A stretch of DNA of 64,000 nucleotides from Limnanthes douglasii subsp. nivea (GCA_036936605.1 JAUPFV010000004.1:293860009-293924008); one strand, 5' to 3'; positions 10,904-22,253 are shown, counted from the first letter of the stretch. Translations and numbers: made by a program. Notes: generated by a model not told the origin, from the sequence alone.

Positions 10904-13161
10904 TTAATACATCTTGGGGTGTTCCCCATACATACTTGGAGCAGCCGTTCCAGCTGCTTTTGGTCCTGGCGAAGTAATCTCGGTCGAGGATGGTTCTCCT
11001 TCTTCATGTCCTATTTGGGCTGGTGCAGGGGTGTTGCTGGCAATGATGAAGCTTTTAGTCCAACTATTTTGGACTGTCATTTGTCTGAGGGTGTCCGGGG
11101 TGGGCGTTTCACTGTTGCTGGAGTCGGATATAGTGATATGAGGAGGGTTGATCATTGGTTCTTTTCCGGGTCGGTGGGCCGGGATACCTGAGGGGAGGGG
11201 TGGGTCTATAGTCAGGTGACATGCAGCAGCCGCATGACCAAAAGAAAAACATCTGTTGCATATTGTCGGCAGGCCTTGGAATTCGACTTGGATGACATGG
11301 TCTTTTCCAAGGCAGCGGATGGTGATGGCGGATGGGAAGTTTGATGTCGCTTGCATAATGATGCATATCCGGGCATAGTTTAGTCGAGTTCTGTCTGCTG
11401 TTTGGCTGTCAACGTAGATTGGCGTTCCCAGGTAGCTTCCCAAAATGCCTAATCCTTTTTCCGACCAAAGCTCGTGAGGCATTCCGTGGAACTTGACCCA
11501 GAGCGGGATGGATTTTAAAGCCTCCCTGGTCAAGGTTTCCATCGGTTCCCAACGCTTTAGGAAAACCGGGTGGCTGCTGAAAAACCAAGGGGCTTTCTCC
11601 AGTACTTCCGTAGCGTTGTCGGCAGTAGAGAACTTGAAAAAATAGTGTCCGGAAGGAGTCGGTTTGCATTCCTGGAGTCCAAAGGTGCTCCAAATTTGGC
11701 TAGCCAGGGTTTGGATATGGGACACGGCTCTTTTCTTTGATAGGAAATAGCCCGAGAGACATCTTGCCCAGTCCTCTTTTCCTCCTGTTAGAGCATCGTC
11801 TGGGAAAATCAAGGTGCCATTATCTACTTGGAGATCTTCAATTTTTTGAATCTTCATTGGGGAGCGGGGGTCCGATTGGGCGACTATATGGGCCCAAGAT
11901 TTGGAGGATGCTCCAGGGTGGTGGATGTTGACCATGGAGGCAGATTCAGCGGCGAGGTGAGGGGATATGGTGCTAGGGTTTCCGCGGCCGGGTCGGGAGG
12001 CGCTGCTATGCTTCCAGGGACCAGATTGGTCGGATCGGATTCCTAGGGGGTGGTGCGCTTTGGAGGGTCTTGAGAAAGCGTGACCTTTGCTGTTACGGCC
12101 AGGGTACGATTCCGGGAAGAAGGGTGGGCTCGGTAAGGGGTTTAGTCTAGGAGTTTGAGAGGAGGGGAGGCCAGCAGTGTGGACAATAGTGGAGGTCTGG
12201 TTTTGGTTTTTTAGGGAGGGGGGGTTGTGTGTTTGGGTTGCATGCTGGAGCGAGAGGATGGCTGTTTGTAAAACACTGGTTTGAGGAGTGGGGGTAGTAA
12301 TCGGGAGGAGGGTTGAGGGTTGAGCGTTGTTGAACAGATAGCGGTTTGTCACCGAAGAGGTTTCGACTAGGGATGGAGGGGGGGCTAGGGTTAGAAAACT
12401 GGCTAAGGAAGGGATTAGCTGGTTGTTGGGGTTATTGCAATCATGCATGGGAAAATTGTAAGCATGCATGCACGCGGCTAACGAGAGAGGATTAGGGTTA
12501 GGGTTAGGCAGCGACGACGATGCCGACAGGCTGGAATGAGGAGATCTATGCGTCGGAGAGACTTGAGCAGTAGGGGGGGAGGGTTAGAAGCGGCTGAGGG
12601 GGTTGACCGGAGTAGACCGGGGATGGGGGCGGAATCACTACCGTGACGGTTTGGAATAGCAAGGGAGTCCGGAGATGGTAAGGAGCAGCGGGGCGAGTCT
12701 TCAATGGCCGTTATGGCCTTAAGAAGCCGGTCGTTGCTTTCAAAAATGGCTTTTAGCTGTTGATCTCTGGATGGGGAAGGGGATGGGTCGATTTTGGAAG
12801 GGTCTTCTTCTTCCGAACTCTCCACAGGGATGCTTTTGGTTCCGGGAGGAGAGAGGGACAGCGGGGACATGTCTCTCTCCCGCATCTCAGAGACGCTGAC
12901 CGGCTTAGATGGAGATTTACGGTTATGAGAGAGCCTGGGAGGTGAGCCAAGGATGGAGAGCGGCATTCCATGCATGCCGGAAGACTTCGACGGAGAAGAG
13001 GATGAGGGGGATGTGGACCTGGTTTCTAACGACAACGCTGTGCTGGGGCTGGACGGTAGTGATGAGGCGGCTGGCAGTGGAGCCGATGCTTTCTCATTGA
13101 ATCTCGGGGTGGTTTTCCGGTTTGGCCGCCTGGAGGAGGAGCTTCTCCTAGTTTCTACCAT
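10904..13161 (-). CDS. LINE ORF1: DUF4283 and CCHC zinc-knuckle RNA-binding protein
   Basis: Encodes the nucleic-acid-binding partner of ORF2. The main open part (12469-10904, 521 codons) has a DUF4283-like region near residues 225-370 (DDALTGGKEDWARCLSGYF ... IPLWVKFHGMP ... LGTPIYVDSQTADRTRLNYAR) and a zinc knuckle CNRCFSFGHAAAAC at 404-417. The true start is probably upstream at 13161 (MVETRRSSSSRRPNRK): the Ser/Pro-rich frame from there runs to about 12580, where a G7 run (12573-12579) offers a one-base shift into the frame that leads to the 521-codon part. The decayed LINE at 53.16 kb also starts with MVNTRKRSKPKGK, which supports this start. Total length would be about 750 residues, long for ORF1. 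Confidence 0.8.
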
Positions 13162-14352
13162 GATAGGTCTTTCGGTTAAGAGGACAGAGGAGGTCGGGGG
13201 GTGAGGTTTCTTACAGGGGTGAGAGAAGGTCGGGAGAAAGAGTTGGAGGGTGAGGAGGGAAGGAAATAATTCAGTTTTGAGTTTTTGATTTTCGTTATCA
13301 AGAGAAAGTGAGAGGGCGTTTGGGAAAATCGGTAAGGATGAGGAGTGAGGGTAAAGGAGAGAGGGTTTGGGTGATTTTTGACAGAGTGGAAAGGAGAGGT
13401 TTGAGGGTGCGAAGTGGGGGCGAGGAGAATGGCAGAAACGGTTTTGGTGTAATTGAGGGAACTGCCGGGATAGCAGTTTTCTATAAGGGAGAGGAGGTGG
13501 TTTATGATTTTGGGAGAAGGGATGTGAGTGGGAGTTGTCTAAGTGTTTGGTTTTAAAGAACATGAGAGTGGAAAGAGGGGGAGAGCCAGAGGAAGGTGAG
13601 AAGGTCGAGGATGGCGCGGTCGAGGTGAAACCAAAGGTTTCTTGCACGGTTTGTATTTCCATTAATGAGGAGAGAGGGGTGAGGAGAGAGAGAGGCGCCA
13701 TTAATGCGGCGCTGCAGGCTAGAAAGAAGTGATTGGCTGAGAGAGGAGAGAGAACATGGCTGCAAAAGGAATTAAGAGAGAGGTAAGTAGGTAAGTGATG
13801 CGATCGAGAAGGGATGCAGAGCACCATGGATGGGTGCCTCGGGGTTGCTGTCGCTGCCGGCGTTGTTCGCAGTAAATTCGGGAGGCTGCTGGGCGTGCAA
13901 ATAAGACTTGCCTTAAATGCGCAAGTGAGGAAAAACGAAAAGTCGCCTGGAGGAGTTACTGTTCTAGAGAGGGGCAAGGCATTAAATTTTTGTCTGCTAA
14001 CGAGGTAGCGGAAGGGAGGCTTCCTTATCCTTGCTGTCTGGGTTCTCATAATGAGACTGGAAGACTCCATTAATGGAGTTTGAAAGGGAGAGAGGTAGTG
14101 CTGGGTTCTCATAATGAGACTAGAAGACTCCATTAATGGAGTTTGAAAGGGGGAGGGGTAGTGCTGTTTTGAACCCGAGTTCAGAGTTAAGTAGAGCAAA
14201 AGGTTTTCTTCCCCATCTGCAAGCCCAAAAGCTTGTAGTGGGGAGGGAAACAGCTTAACAATGGAGATCAGAGTGATGGGATGAATGGGGGAAGATGAGA
14301 ATGGTTTGAATTCTAGAGAGTTTCTCTCTCTAGAAAAAACTAGCCGTTCAGC
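13162..14352 (-). other. LINE 5' UTR
   Basis: About 1.2 kb between the element's 5' end and the proposed ORF1 start. It contains CTCTCTAG runs close to the 5' end, a tandem pair of 63 bp repeats and pyrimidine-rich segments. A frame of 573 codons from 14199 runs through it, but its first ~345 residues are low-complexity Pro/Ser/His sequence and I do not regard them as protein-coding. Confidence 0.6.
14038..14163. repeat. Two tandem 63 bp units in the LINE 5' UTR
   Basis: Units 14038-14100 and 14101-14163 differ at only a few positions. Each contains the perfect 16 bp palindrome ACTCCATTAATGGAGT. Tandem 5' UTR units act as promoter monomers in some L1 elements; that role here is inference. 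Confidence 0.8.
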
Positions 14353-14968
14353 TTATTATTATTATCAAATATTCATTGACAATCAAATATTTTATAAAAA
14401 GAAAAAGTATATATATTTATTATTAGTCATCGGTGAATTTATTTGATAAGTGAGGATTCGGTTTTAAATTTAATTAAATTTTGAGCAAGACTATTTTGAG
14501 ATCCTTTTTAGCTATATTGAGAACCTTTTTATAATGAAATTTCCTTTAGCTGTAATGAGATCACAAAAATGACCAATTTATCTTTCATATATTAGTTCTA
14601 TTTCAGTCCGAACTTCAACTTTTATCTTTTCTCCACAAAAAATTTAAAGTCGGCCAAAAAAAATCTAAGATTTTTCAAATCCGAACTCCCAAACACGTTA
14701 AAGTATGAATCTTATACTTATTGATGTAATTTTTATGCAATTTAGTTAGGTATTTTTAGTGATATTTAGAGTTATAGGTTCTGCCGAAAAAGTTGGTTTT
14801 TCATCTAAATGTTGTTGTTTTTTGGAATACTTTGTAGATAAGTGTTACTCTAGTGATTGTCGACATTTTGGTATGTTGTTCATTGACTTTGGGTGAGTTT
14901 TCAGCAATTAGGGTTCTTAATTTTTGAAGGTTAGAGGAGAAATTGTCTAGGCACGATTCGACGAACGC
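14353..14968. repeat. Right LINE TSD and right part of repeat 'B'
   Basis: The first 13 bases (14353-14365) repeat the left TSD. From ATCAAATATTC the sequence matches 17457-18090 with small changes, including TTGAGCAAGACTATTTTGAG and GTTATAGGTTCTGCCGAAAA, and the match ends at CTAGGCACGATTC. No coding capacity. The nature of the repeat (old LTR or other) is unknown. Confidence 0.75.
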
Positions 14969-17049
14969 CCAATTTTGGACAAAGAGCGTAAGAATTATTC
15001 ACTTCCAACAAGCAGACAACGAAAGCAGGGCAGCCTTTTAGAATCTGATGAACCTGAAAGTAAGACTTGAGTTTCCTGTTAAGTTGAGCATACAAGAGTA
15101 GTAGTTGATCTTTATAAAATTAATATATTATCACAAATTAGAAAATCGGCTATTATTATTATTATTCATATTACTTTTGTCATCATTTGTAAAAAAAAAT
15201 TCTTGATTTAGTCCCTTTAACTTAAAGTATGTCGTTGTATTGAGTTATAGGCTCTTTCGACATTTTTGTTTTTTGTGGAATGTGATTTGTAGTTTTTTAT
15301 ATTCCGCTCTTACAAAGGATATTTCCTTTTCAAGATTTTGTTATTATTAGAATCGATAAAATGGTCGATTCACATAAACATATTTGTTTTGATTTTGTGT
15401 CATATTATAGCCAAAAGGGTCACAATATAGCCTTGCTCTTAAATTTTATATATATATATATGAAGCATATTATAAAATTTAATAAATAATATGAAAAGAT
15501 CCATTTTAAAATAATCACATAAACAATAAATATAATTTATTATTAATGATTTATTAATTAATTAAACAACTAAAAATATAAAATAAATTACGAAAATATA
15601 ATCAACTGTAAAATAAATCAAAATACGAAATTTATTTTACCCGAAAAACCTTTTACGACGTGAAGAGTATAAACTACAGAAATTATGAGGAGTTCATCCT
15701 AAATAATTTTATGATTATTGTAAGTTGATGGTACAAATACAACCAAGTCAATCTCATAAAGATCTACGAGCCACCAAAAATTACAAACTCAATAGATTAA
15801 CAACAAGAGAAGAAGAAATGGATGATATTGCAAAAACCTCGCATTATTCAAGCATTAATTTTTTCCATGCGTAGCATCAAATCACAATCCAATTGTCCAG
15901 TTTAAAATCTTAGATATCCCGAGCACGCCTTCACCAAAAATGAACATCATTTGTCTGTGGATTGAACCTTTAATTGTGGTTGCACCCATAATCCAAAAAT
16001 TATCTCTTGTATTTTTTATGTGCCTCTCTTATAGTCCAAAAATTATCTATTGTATTTTTTATGTGTTTCTCTTTACATATCCCCATGCTTTAACTCATAT
16101 TTTTCTCACATATATAACCTTGGGGAAATGAACACTGAGTTATAAAGTTAGACCTAAATTCGACTAGATCCCAAGCCCCAACACAAAATTTTAAATAACT
16201 ATAATCTAATCTCTTTTATTGGTTTCCTAACTATCTAATATATATATAGAGGGTTTAAAACCCTATAATGAATGAAACGATATCTTTCTGATTTGGAAAG
16301 ATTAGTGTAAAGGATAATAGCCAATCTACTTATTAGTATTCATGATCTTGCAATTCGTTATTCTTTTCTTACATAAAAAAGACTTTGATGTTGAGATGAC
16401 TATAGATAATTTCACAGTATGCAAATCATTTCGATGTTGTTCGAATGAAGGAAATGAGCAACGAAATTTGAATGAAATTATTTTCGTGTAGAACTACATT
16501 AGTTTTTAAGAATATAAAAAATAGAGCGCGACTATAGAAATGAAAATCACAAACTGTATAATAAATTTAAGTTTTTATCTTATATTTATATTTGGAGCTT
16601 GGAATACTTTAAATTAAATAGAAACCACTAATAATTACTGTATATTTTATTAATAACCAACTAACTTTATTTTCTTATATAAAACATCAATTTAGTTCTA
16701 AACTGCAATAGTTCAATGTCCTTGCATTTGCAGGGGACCATAACCTTATTGGACCTTTAAGTTCCAAAAAATGAAGTACCAGATTGAGGGACCCCCCCCC
16801 CCCCCCCTCTAGACCCACATCAGTCCAACTGATATCCACATTCTAAATTTTCATGGTACTACTCATCTTGTTACTCGTAGGTCTAATAAACTACAGGTTT
16901 ATTATATTTGAAATTTTGACTTACATAACAATATGTTTGGATACTCTAAACCTACATCTGATGAGACATTCCAATTCAGGATATCCTTACAATCTCCCAC
17001 TTGGATCATCACATGTACTAAAGTGTACCCACCAAAATATGCATGATAT
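14969..17049. other. AT-rich non-coding stretch
   Basis: No gene is supported. It contains a short TA run at 15449-15462 and a run of 16 C at 16792-16807, which is prone to sequencing error. Near 15190-15310 a sequence weakly recalls part of repeat B (GAGTTATAGG...). The ORF at 15940-16131 shows no recognisable motif. Confidence 0.5.
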
Positions 17050-17340
17050 AACGATGTTGTTTTATAGATGACCAAAACTTGCCTTATCATTTCAGATGAT
17101 AGCTAATAATGAACAATGGAGGGCTTGATACATTTTATTAGTGCGCAACTGTTCTAACCATAATTGCATTTCCAACTACCATGTTTAAATTCTCATTGAG
17201 TGCATCATAGAAGATACACACACCCATTATCATTACATGTTGACTTCCAGTTAATCATACTATACTGAATTGAGATTGCTTAAATTTAAGAAATAAGAAA
17301 ACTTGAACAAATAAACTGAACAGAAATATTTTATACTATA
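17050..17340. repeat. Repeat 'A', intact copy
   Basis: Starts AACGATGTTGTTTTATAG and runs to about AATAAACTGAAC. It is matched by 18109-18193 plus 19502-19760. The order is A - B' - A', with A' interrupted by a retroelement fragment. Upstream (16960-17040) is CAATCTCCCACTTGGATCAT, a phrase typical of plant retroelement untranslated DNA. Confidence 0.75.
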
Positions 17341-17343
17341 CTA

Positions 17344-17494
17344 ATGTTCTAATTCATTTCTATTAGCTTAATTATGTAATTAATTTTAATTTAGAAAATA
17401 TAATTTATTTTCCCACATGTTTTTAAACTATCAATAAATAATTTTATTTTCATGATTATCAAATATTCATTAAAAATGAAATATTTTATAAAAA

Positions 17495-17556
<62 letters not shown>

Positions 17557-18090
17557 AGTCATCGGTGAATTTATTTGTTAAGTGAGGATTCGGTTTTCAA
17601 TTTCATTAAATTTTGAGCAAGACTATTTTGAGATCCCTTTTGGCTATATTGAGAACCTTTTTAGATCTTCTTTGGCTATAATGAGATCACAAAAATGACC
17701 AATTTACCATTGATATATAGATCTATTTCAGCCCGAACTTCAACTTTTATCTTTTCTCCACACAAAAAATTTAAAGTCGGCAAAAAAAAAACTCTAAGAT
17801 TTCTCAAATCCGAAGTCCCAAACACGTTAAAGTATGAATCTTATACTTATTGGTGTAATTTTTATGCAATTTAGTTAGGTATTTTTAGTGATATTTAGAG
17901 TTATAGGTTCTGCCGAAAAAGTTGGTTTTTCATCTAAATGTTGTTGTTTTTTGGAATACTTTGTAGATAAGTGTTACTCTAGTGATTGTCGACATTTTGG
18001 TACGTTGTTCATTGAATTTGGGTGAGTTTTCAGCAATTAGGGTTCTTAATGTTTGAAGGTTGGAGGAGAAATTGTCTAGGCATGATTCCA
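17344..18090. repeat. Repeat 'B', uninterrupted paralogue of the LINE insertion site
   Basis: Matches 6984-7080 joined to 14353-14968. It carries a 56 bp (AT)n run at 17497-17552 where the other copy has only a short TATATAT stretch. The match ends at CTAGGCATGATTC on the right. Confidence 0.8.
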
Positions 18091-18108
18091 AAATGTCAAT
18101 GTTGTTTT

Positions 18109-18193
18109 AACGATGTTGTTTTATAGATGACCAAAACTTGCCTTATCATTTCAGATGATAGCTAATAATGAACAATGGAGGGCTTGATACATT
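18109..18193. repeat. Left part of repeat 'A' next to the gag fragment
   Basis: 18122-18193 is a 72 bp direct repeat of 19502-19573 (TATAGATGACC ... CTTGATACATT), and both match 17063-17134. The gag fragment starts at 18194, directly after it. Confidence 0.85.
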
Positions 18194-19096
18194 CGGACAT
18201 TCTACCTGACGATGCCCTAATTCTCCACAGTCAAAGCAACGTAACTTACCAGCAGAACGGTTGGTCGCACCAATGGAAACAATGGGAACGGTTGGACGTG
18301 GGACTGGTTTGGACGCCGAAGTCCGTGAAGGAGCACCAGTCCGTACGCCAATCTGGGTCCGGCGAGCCAACTGTTTTTCTGCCTGGATGGCACGCCGATG
18401 GGCATCGGAAACAGAGCACGAGTCGAACATGTTCAACACATCTTGAAGCTGAAGACGCAACCCATCAATATAGCGGGATACCCGCTGATGCGGCGACTCG
18501 TTCACATCTGTACGAGCGAGTAGCTGATAGAATTCTTTTGTATAGTCGTCCACAGATCGTGGTCCTTGACGAAGATTCTGGAGTCGCTGGAATAGTTCCC
18601 GGTCGAAGTTGTAAGGTAGGAAAGCCTTGTGGATTTGTTATTTTAACTTCTCCCAACTGCGGACTTTATCCTTGCCTTCACGCTCACGGTTCTTCTTCAC
18701 TTGCTGCCACCAAGCCTGTGCCCTACCGCGCAGGTGGATGGTGACCAACGCGACCCTTCTCTCCTCGGGAACTTCCTTGAAGTCCAGCACTTCCTCAATC
18801 TGGGATAACCAATCAACAAGCGCCTCTGCCTTAAGGCTACCATCAAAGTCCGGGATGTCTACCTTAAATCCAAGCTCCCAGCGTCGGTTGTGAGAAGTAT
18901 TCTGTTCGAAACCCTCCCCAAAAGGGTTATCGATACCTTCAACCTCCGTGCCTTGTTGCCTAGCGTTAAGATCAGCCATTTGACGGGTAAGATCGGCCAC
19001 CTGACGGCGTAGGTCAGCAACTTCACGATCACCGAAATCACTTGTATCTCTAGTCACTGCAGCGCCACCGCGACCGCTGGTTCTTCCTCGCACCAT
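18194..19096 (-). pseudogene. Retrotransposon gag protein, 3'-truncated
   Basis: Capsid/nucleocapsid precursor. Starts MVRGRTSGRGGAAVTRD; a predicted coiled coil follows (DREVADLRRQVADLTRQMA). The retrotrans_gag core has VDIPDFDGSLKAEALVDWL, then RRVALVTIHLRGRAQAWWQQV, FYQLLARTDVNESPHQRVSRY, and a CCHC knuckle CFDCGELGHRQVEC at the end. The layout is that of Ty3/gypsy (chromovirus-like) gag. An in-frame TAA near 18636 breaks it (WEKLK then stop then QIHKAF). The frame ends at the element breakpoint. ORFs on the plus strand here are shadows. Confidence 0.8.
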
Positions 19097-19111
19097 CTCA
19101 CAGGACTGTCT

Positions 19112-19124
19112 GTGTCTGATACCA
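19112..19124 (-). promoter_or_regulatory. Primer-binding site (tRNA-Met-like)
   Basis: TGGTATCAGACAC on the minus strand, three bases after the LTR end. It resembles the common plant initiator tRNA-Met site TGGTATCAGAGC. Confidence 0.7.
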
Positions 19125-19127
19125 CTA

Positions 19128-19501
19128 TGATTCAGAGTGAAACGCAAGAGAAGCTAAAAAGGGATAAAAACCCTAATTTTATTAATAAAAAACAACTCCC
19201 AAACAATGTAAAGAAGATATGTTTATATAAGGTTTCAATTGAAACCCTAAAACTAAAATAAGAAAATTACTAAAATATTCTAAAGTATTAAAAACTCGAA
19301 ATAAGCTGATAGATTAGCCCAAATGCTTAAAAATCCCATATGACACAAGCGTAGCTGGTGACTTGCACTCGTGGCGTCGTTTCCTTCGAAACAAGGTGTT
19401 GTGGGTCAAAATCAGACATCGGAGCTCCAAACTGTCAATTCACCGCATTCTTCGGGTGATCGCCAGTCTTCATAAATTTCAGCGCTAAACCGTCTGCATC
19501 A
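19128..19501 (-). repeat. LTR of the truncated retroelement
   Basis: 374 bp, beginning TGATGCAG (ends at plus 19501) and ending ATCA. It contains a TATA-like TTATATAAAC near 19228. No second LTR is present nearby. The end at 19501 abuts the 72 bp repeat exactly, which supports a true LTR end there. Confidence 0.65.
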
Positions 19502-19760
19502 TATAGATGACCAAAACTTGCCTTATCATTTCAGATGATAGCTAATAATGAACAATGGAGGGCTTGATACATTTTATTAGTGCGCAACTGTTCTAACCAT
19601 AATTGCATTTCCAACTACCATGTTTAAATTCTCATTGAGTGCATCATGGAAGATACACACACCCATAATCATTACATGTTGACTTCCAGTGAATCATACT
19701 ATACTGAACTGAGATTGCTTAAATTTAAGAAATAAGAAAACTTGAACAAATAAACTGAAT
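19502..19760. repeat. Right part of repeat 'A' after the retroelement fragment
   Basis: Matches 17063-17325 almost base for base, and so continues past the point where the left part (18193) is cut off. Confidence 0.8.
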
Positions 19761-21263
19761 TGAAAACTGAACAAATAAATTGAACTAAAATCTGAACTAA
19801 TGTACTAAAATCACATCAATATCAAACAACACTCCCACTAAATTTTAATACCCTCTAATATAAGGACTCTCATACGCATGATATGCTAATGGAAGACCTT
19901 AGACGTAAATATATTAGTAGGATAAGATAAAAATGAGAAATAAATCATTAACGTTTCTCGTTGATATTGTTCTAATTTTCTCTTACTTACTGCAAGAAAC
20001 TTAATGTATTTTTTATATTTTGATTTTATTTAGTGCAATATCTTATTCTCATAAAATTTATTGATCAAAAGTACATAAATCTACCCAACATCCATTTAAT
20101 CCATAAAGTCACGGTGCTAAATGATATGTTTTCTTGCTCAGCCTACTTTATGTTATCTTGCAATACTTCATTCTTACTTAAATACGAAAGAATCTATGTC
20201 TTACTTTACAAAGGTCCTTCCTCAGAATGTTCAAAGATTTATTTAGAATTCTTTTCATAAATATTATACCATGTCCTAAACAAAAAAACATACATCAAAT
20301 TTATAAGATTCAAAACTTATAGAATGTGATGTGTCTCATGAATTTCTAAATCAGTCTTAAAAAATTCCAAATAAGATAAATCTTCTCATTCTATCTTAAT
20401 AGGATATATAAACTTGTTGTTTCTCTACGATAACATTGTGTGATTCACTTAATATATGTCTTTTATCATAAACTTATAACCTAATTAATATGAGTTCCTA
20501 ACATATAAGACGTTTCATCATAAATTTCTCATCAAATTTTCTCAGCATTTCAATGGTGACATGAAACAAGTTTATGTAATTAAGGTTAAGTTATTGCATT
20601 GAAATATAACTTTTAATTTGAATACAACTCCCACTGAGCAAGTGAAGTCCATAATATTATATTGGGATTATCTTAAAACAAAACTAGATTGTAACTTTGA
20701 GAAAACATGACATATTTAATAAGCTCTATTTTAATATTATTAAATATAAATTTAACTTTATTAAAAATTTAATTATTACAAACCCGTTAATCTTCATGTT
20801 TGTCGATTAAGTTTTGCATATATCATTGTTAATGAATAAAGTCATTGGGTTAAACTATATATCAAGTATTCTTAGTGTTACTATATGAGAAAAAACATGA
20901 TCTTAATATTCATTTAATGAAGTAAAACACTAAAGTGTATATTTTATGTTATGTTTGTCTTAAAAAAACCTTCCGTTTGTCTAAAATAAAGGTTCACCCA
21001 AAGGTAAATCTTTCTATATTTGTGAAACTTGCTTGATATAAGACTTATGTATATAACATCTAGTTATCTTTTGTGTTAAGTGTACTTCAAACTTGGGTTT
21101 ACAATATTATTAGTTTTTTTCCTTAAATAGCGGATAAAATTGAATCGTATTGTATCAATCTTCACTATTGTCACACTAATCCATCATCGTGAGTTCAAAT
21201 TCTATGTAAACAAAATTTAAATATGAGTTATTACTTTGCATCATAAAAATTCTAATCTTCTTG

Positions 21264-21595
21264 TAGAAGTTTGTGTAGAATTACATAGGCCAAAACTAAA
21301 TTCTTTTATTACAAGACAAAGAATTTTGATATAATTTTAGAAATCGTTGCAGTGTTACAAAAGTCAAAACTAAATTCTTATGTTGCATGAAAATAAAATA
21401 TATCATGTTAAAACTCTTTGCGGTGTCACATAAGTTAAAATTGAAGATTCTATTCCATCAAAAATAATCTTGATGTTCTGCTAGAACTCTTTGCAGCACC
21501 ATGGAAGCGAAAACTGAATTCTTTTATTGCGCCATAAATAATCTTAAGGTTTTATTAGGGCTCTTTTTATTAATATATTGCATAAATAATATTAA
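21264..21595. repeat. Degenerate tandem array, ~72-74 bp period, 4-5 units
   Basis: Units start near 21264, 21341, 21413, 21485 and 21559. Each carries a variant of CTCTTTGCAGTGTCACA, then AAAACTAAATTCTTTTATT and a GCATAAATAAT-like end. Units differ at many positions, so the array is old. Confidence 0.65.
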
Positions 21596-22253
21596 ATATT
21601 TATCTGTTTGTAAATCTCTTTAAAGGACTATATGAACTTTAGTTTACACATATGCTTGATGATATCAAGTTTATCCTTCAGTAAAAATTACTTCTTATTC
21701 TTAATTGGAGACTTGTACATTGGTTTTTAGAGGGAAATAAGAAGATGATCGGTAACCAATGATCAAATCTTCATCTTTTGAATCTAAACAAATCATTGTT
21801 GATTATTTGATCAAAATTAATATTATTGTTCACTAATTACTTCTCTTCAAACTTAGAATACTCAAATTTCAAATCAAGATTATCTCAAATATAAATATTG
21901 TTGTGAGATTCAGTTCTAAAGTTTTGTCTAACAAACTAAAATATTAAAATGAAACTGTTATAAACATATGGAATTAAGAAGCTAATGTTTTCAAATGGTA
22001 CCTTACTTCATGCTTAAAAGATTTTATTTTTTCAATGAACTCTATTTATGTTGAAAGATGTGAATAGAATTCACAAAAGATATTTATGAACTCTATGAAT
22101 ATTTTCGGAATTACTTTCTAATTTTGTTCTATTTCTATTTTCCTTTATGAACTTTATTTCATGTACTTAATATGGTTTCTTTTGATATATGCAACACATA
22201 TATGGACAATCAAAATAGTCAAGAAGGTCTATAAGTACTTGATCAATTGGTTG

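Larger units (their letters stand above)
7097..14352 (-). mobile_element. Full-length plant LINE (L1-type non-LTR retrotransposon), ~7.26 kb
   Basis: Minus-strand order is 5' UTR (13162-14352), ORF1 (13161-10904), a 29 bp spacer, ORF2 (10874-7250), 3' UTR and an A-rich tail whose last bases read TATACCAAAAAAAA. The 5' end reads GCTGAACGGCTAGTTTTTTC, then CTCTCTAG motifs, as in many plant LINEs. A 13 bp TTA-rich TSD flanks it. Full length with the endonuclease and reverse-transcriptase active sites intact suggests recent insertion. Only two frameshifts are seen, in a G7 and a G14 run, so each could be real or a sequencing error. Confidence 0.88.
18194..19501 (-). mobile_element. Truncated LTR retrotransposon: 5' LTR, PBS and gag
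   Basis: Minus-strand order is LTR (19501-19128, starting TGATGCAG and ending ATCA), PBS TGGTATCAGACAC (19124-19112), gag start at 19096 and an abrupt end at 18194 just after the last Cys of the gag zinc knuckle. Protease, RT, integrase and the 3' LTR are missing. The 72 bp direct repeats on each side are far too long for a TSD and suggest repair of a break. Confidence 0.8.

Noticed and set aside
12491..12508. Telomere-like ATTAGGGTTAGGGTTAGG
   Set aside because: It lies inside the LINE ORF1 frame, where it encodes Asn-Pro repeats; only about two and a half units, no other telomere repeats around.
12478..14199. 573-codon minus-strand frame taken as one protein
   Set aside because: Its first ~345 residues are low-complexity Pro/Ser/His sequence in the LINE 5' UTR and span the 63 bp tandem units; only the part from 13161 is likely ORF1.
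16792..16807. Run of 16 C as a regulatory or polypurine (minus) tract
   Set aside because: No adjacent LTR end with TG/CA could be found; long homopolymer is error-prone.
17497..17552. (AT)n run, and a similar one at 41238-41293, as origin or matrix-attachment site
   Set aside because: Plain microsatellites; the first is an expansion relative to its paralogue at 14409-14420.
18175..18744. 189-codon plus-strand ORF
   Set aside because: Antisense to the gag zinc-knuckle region and crosses the element junction; no known motif.
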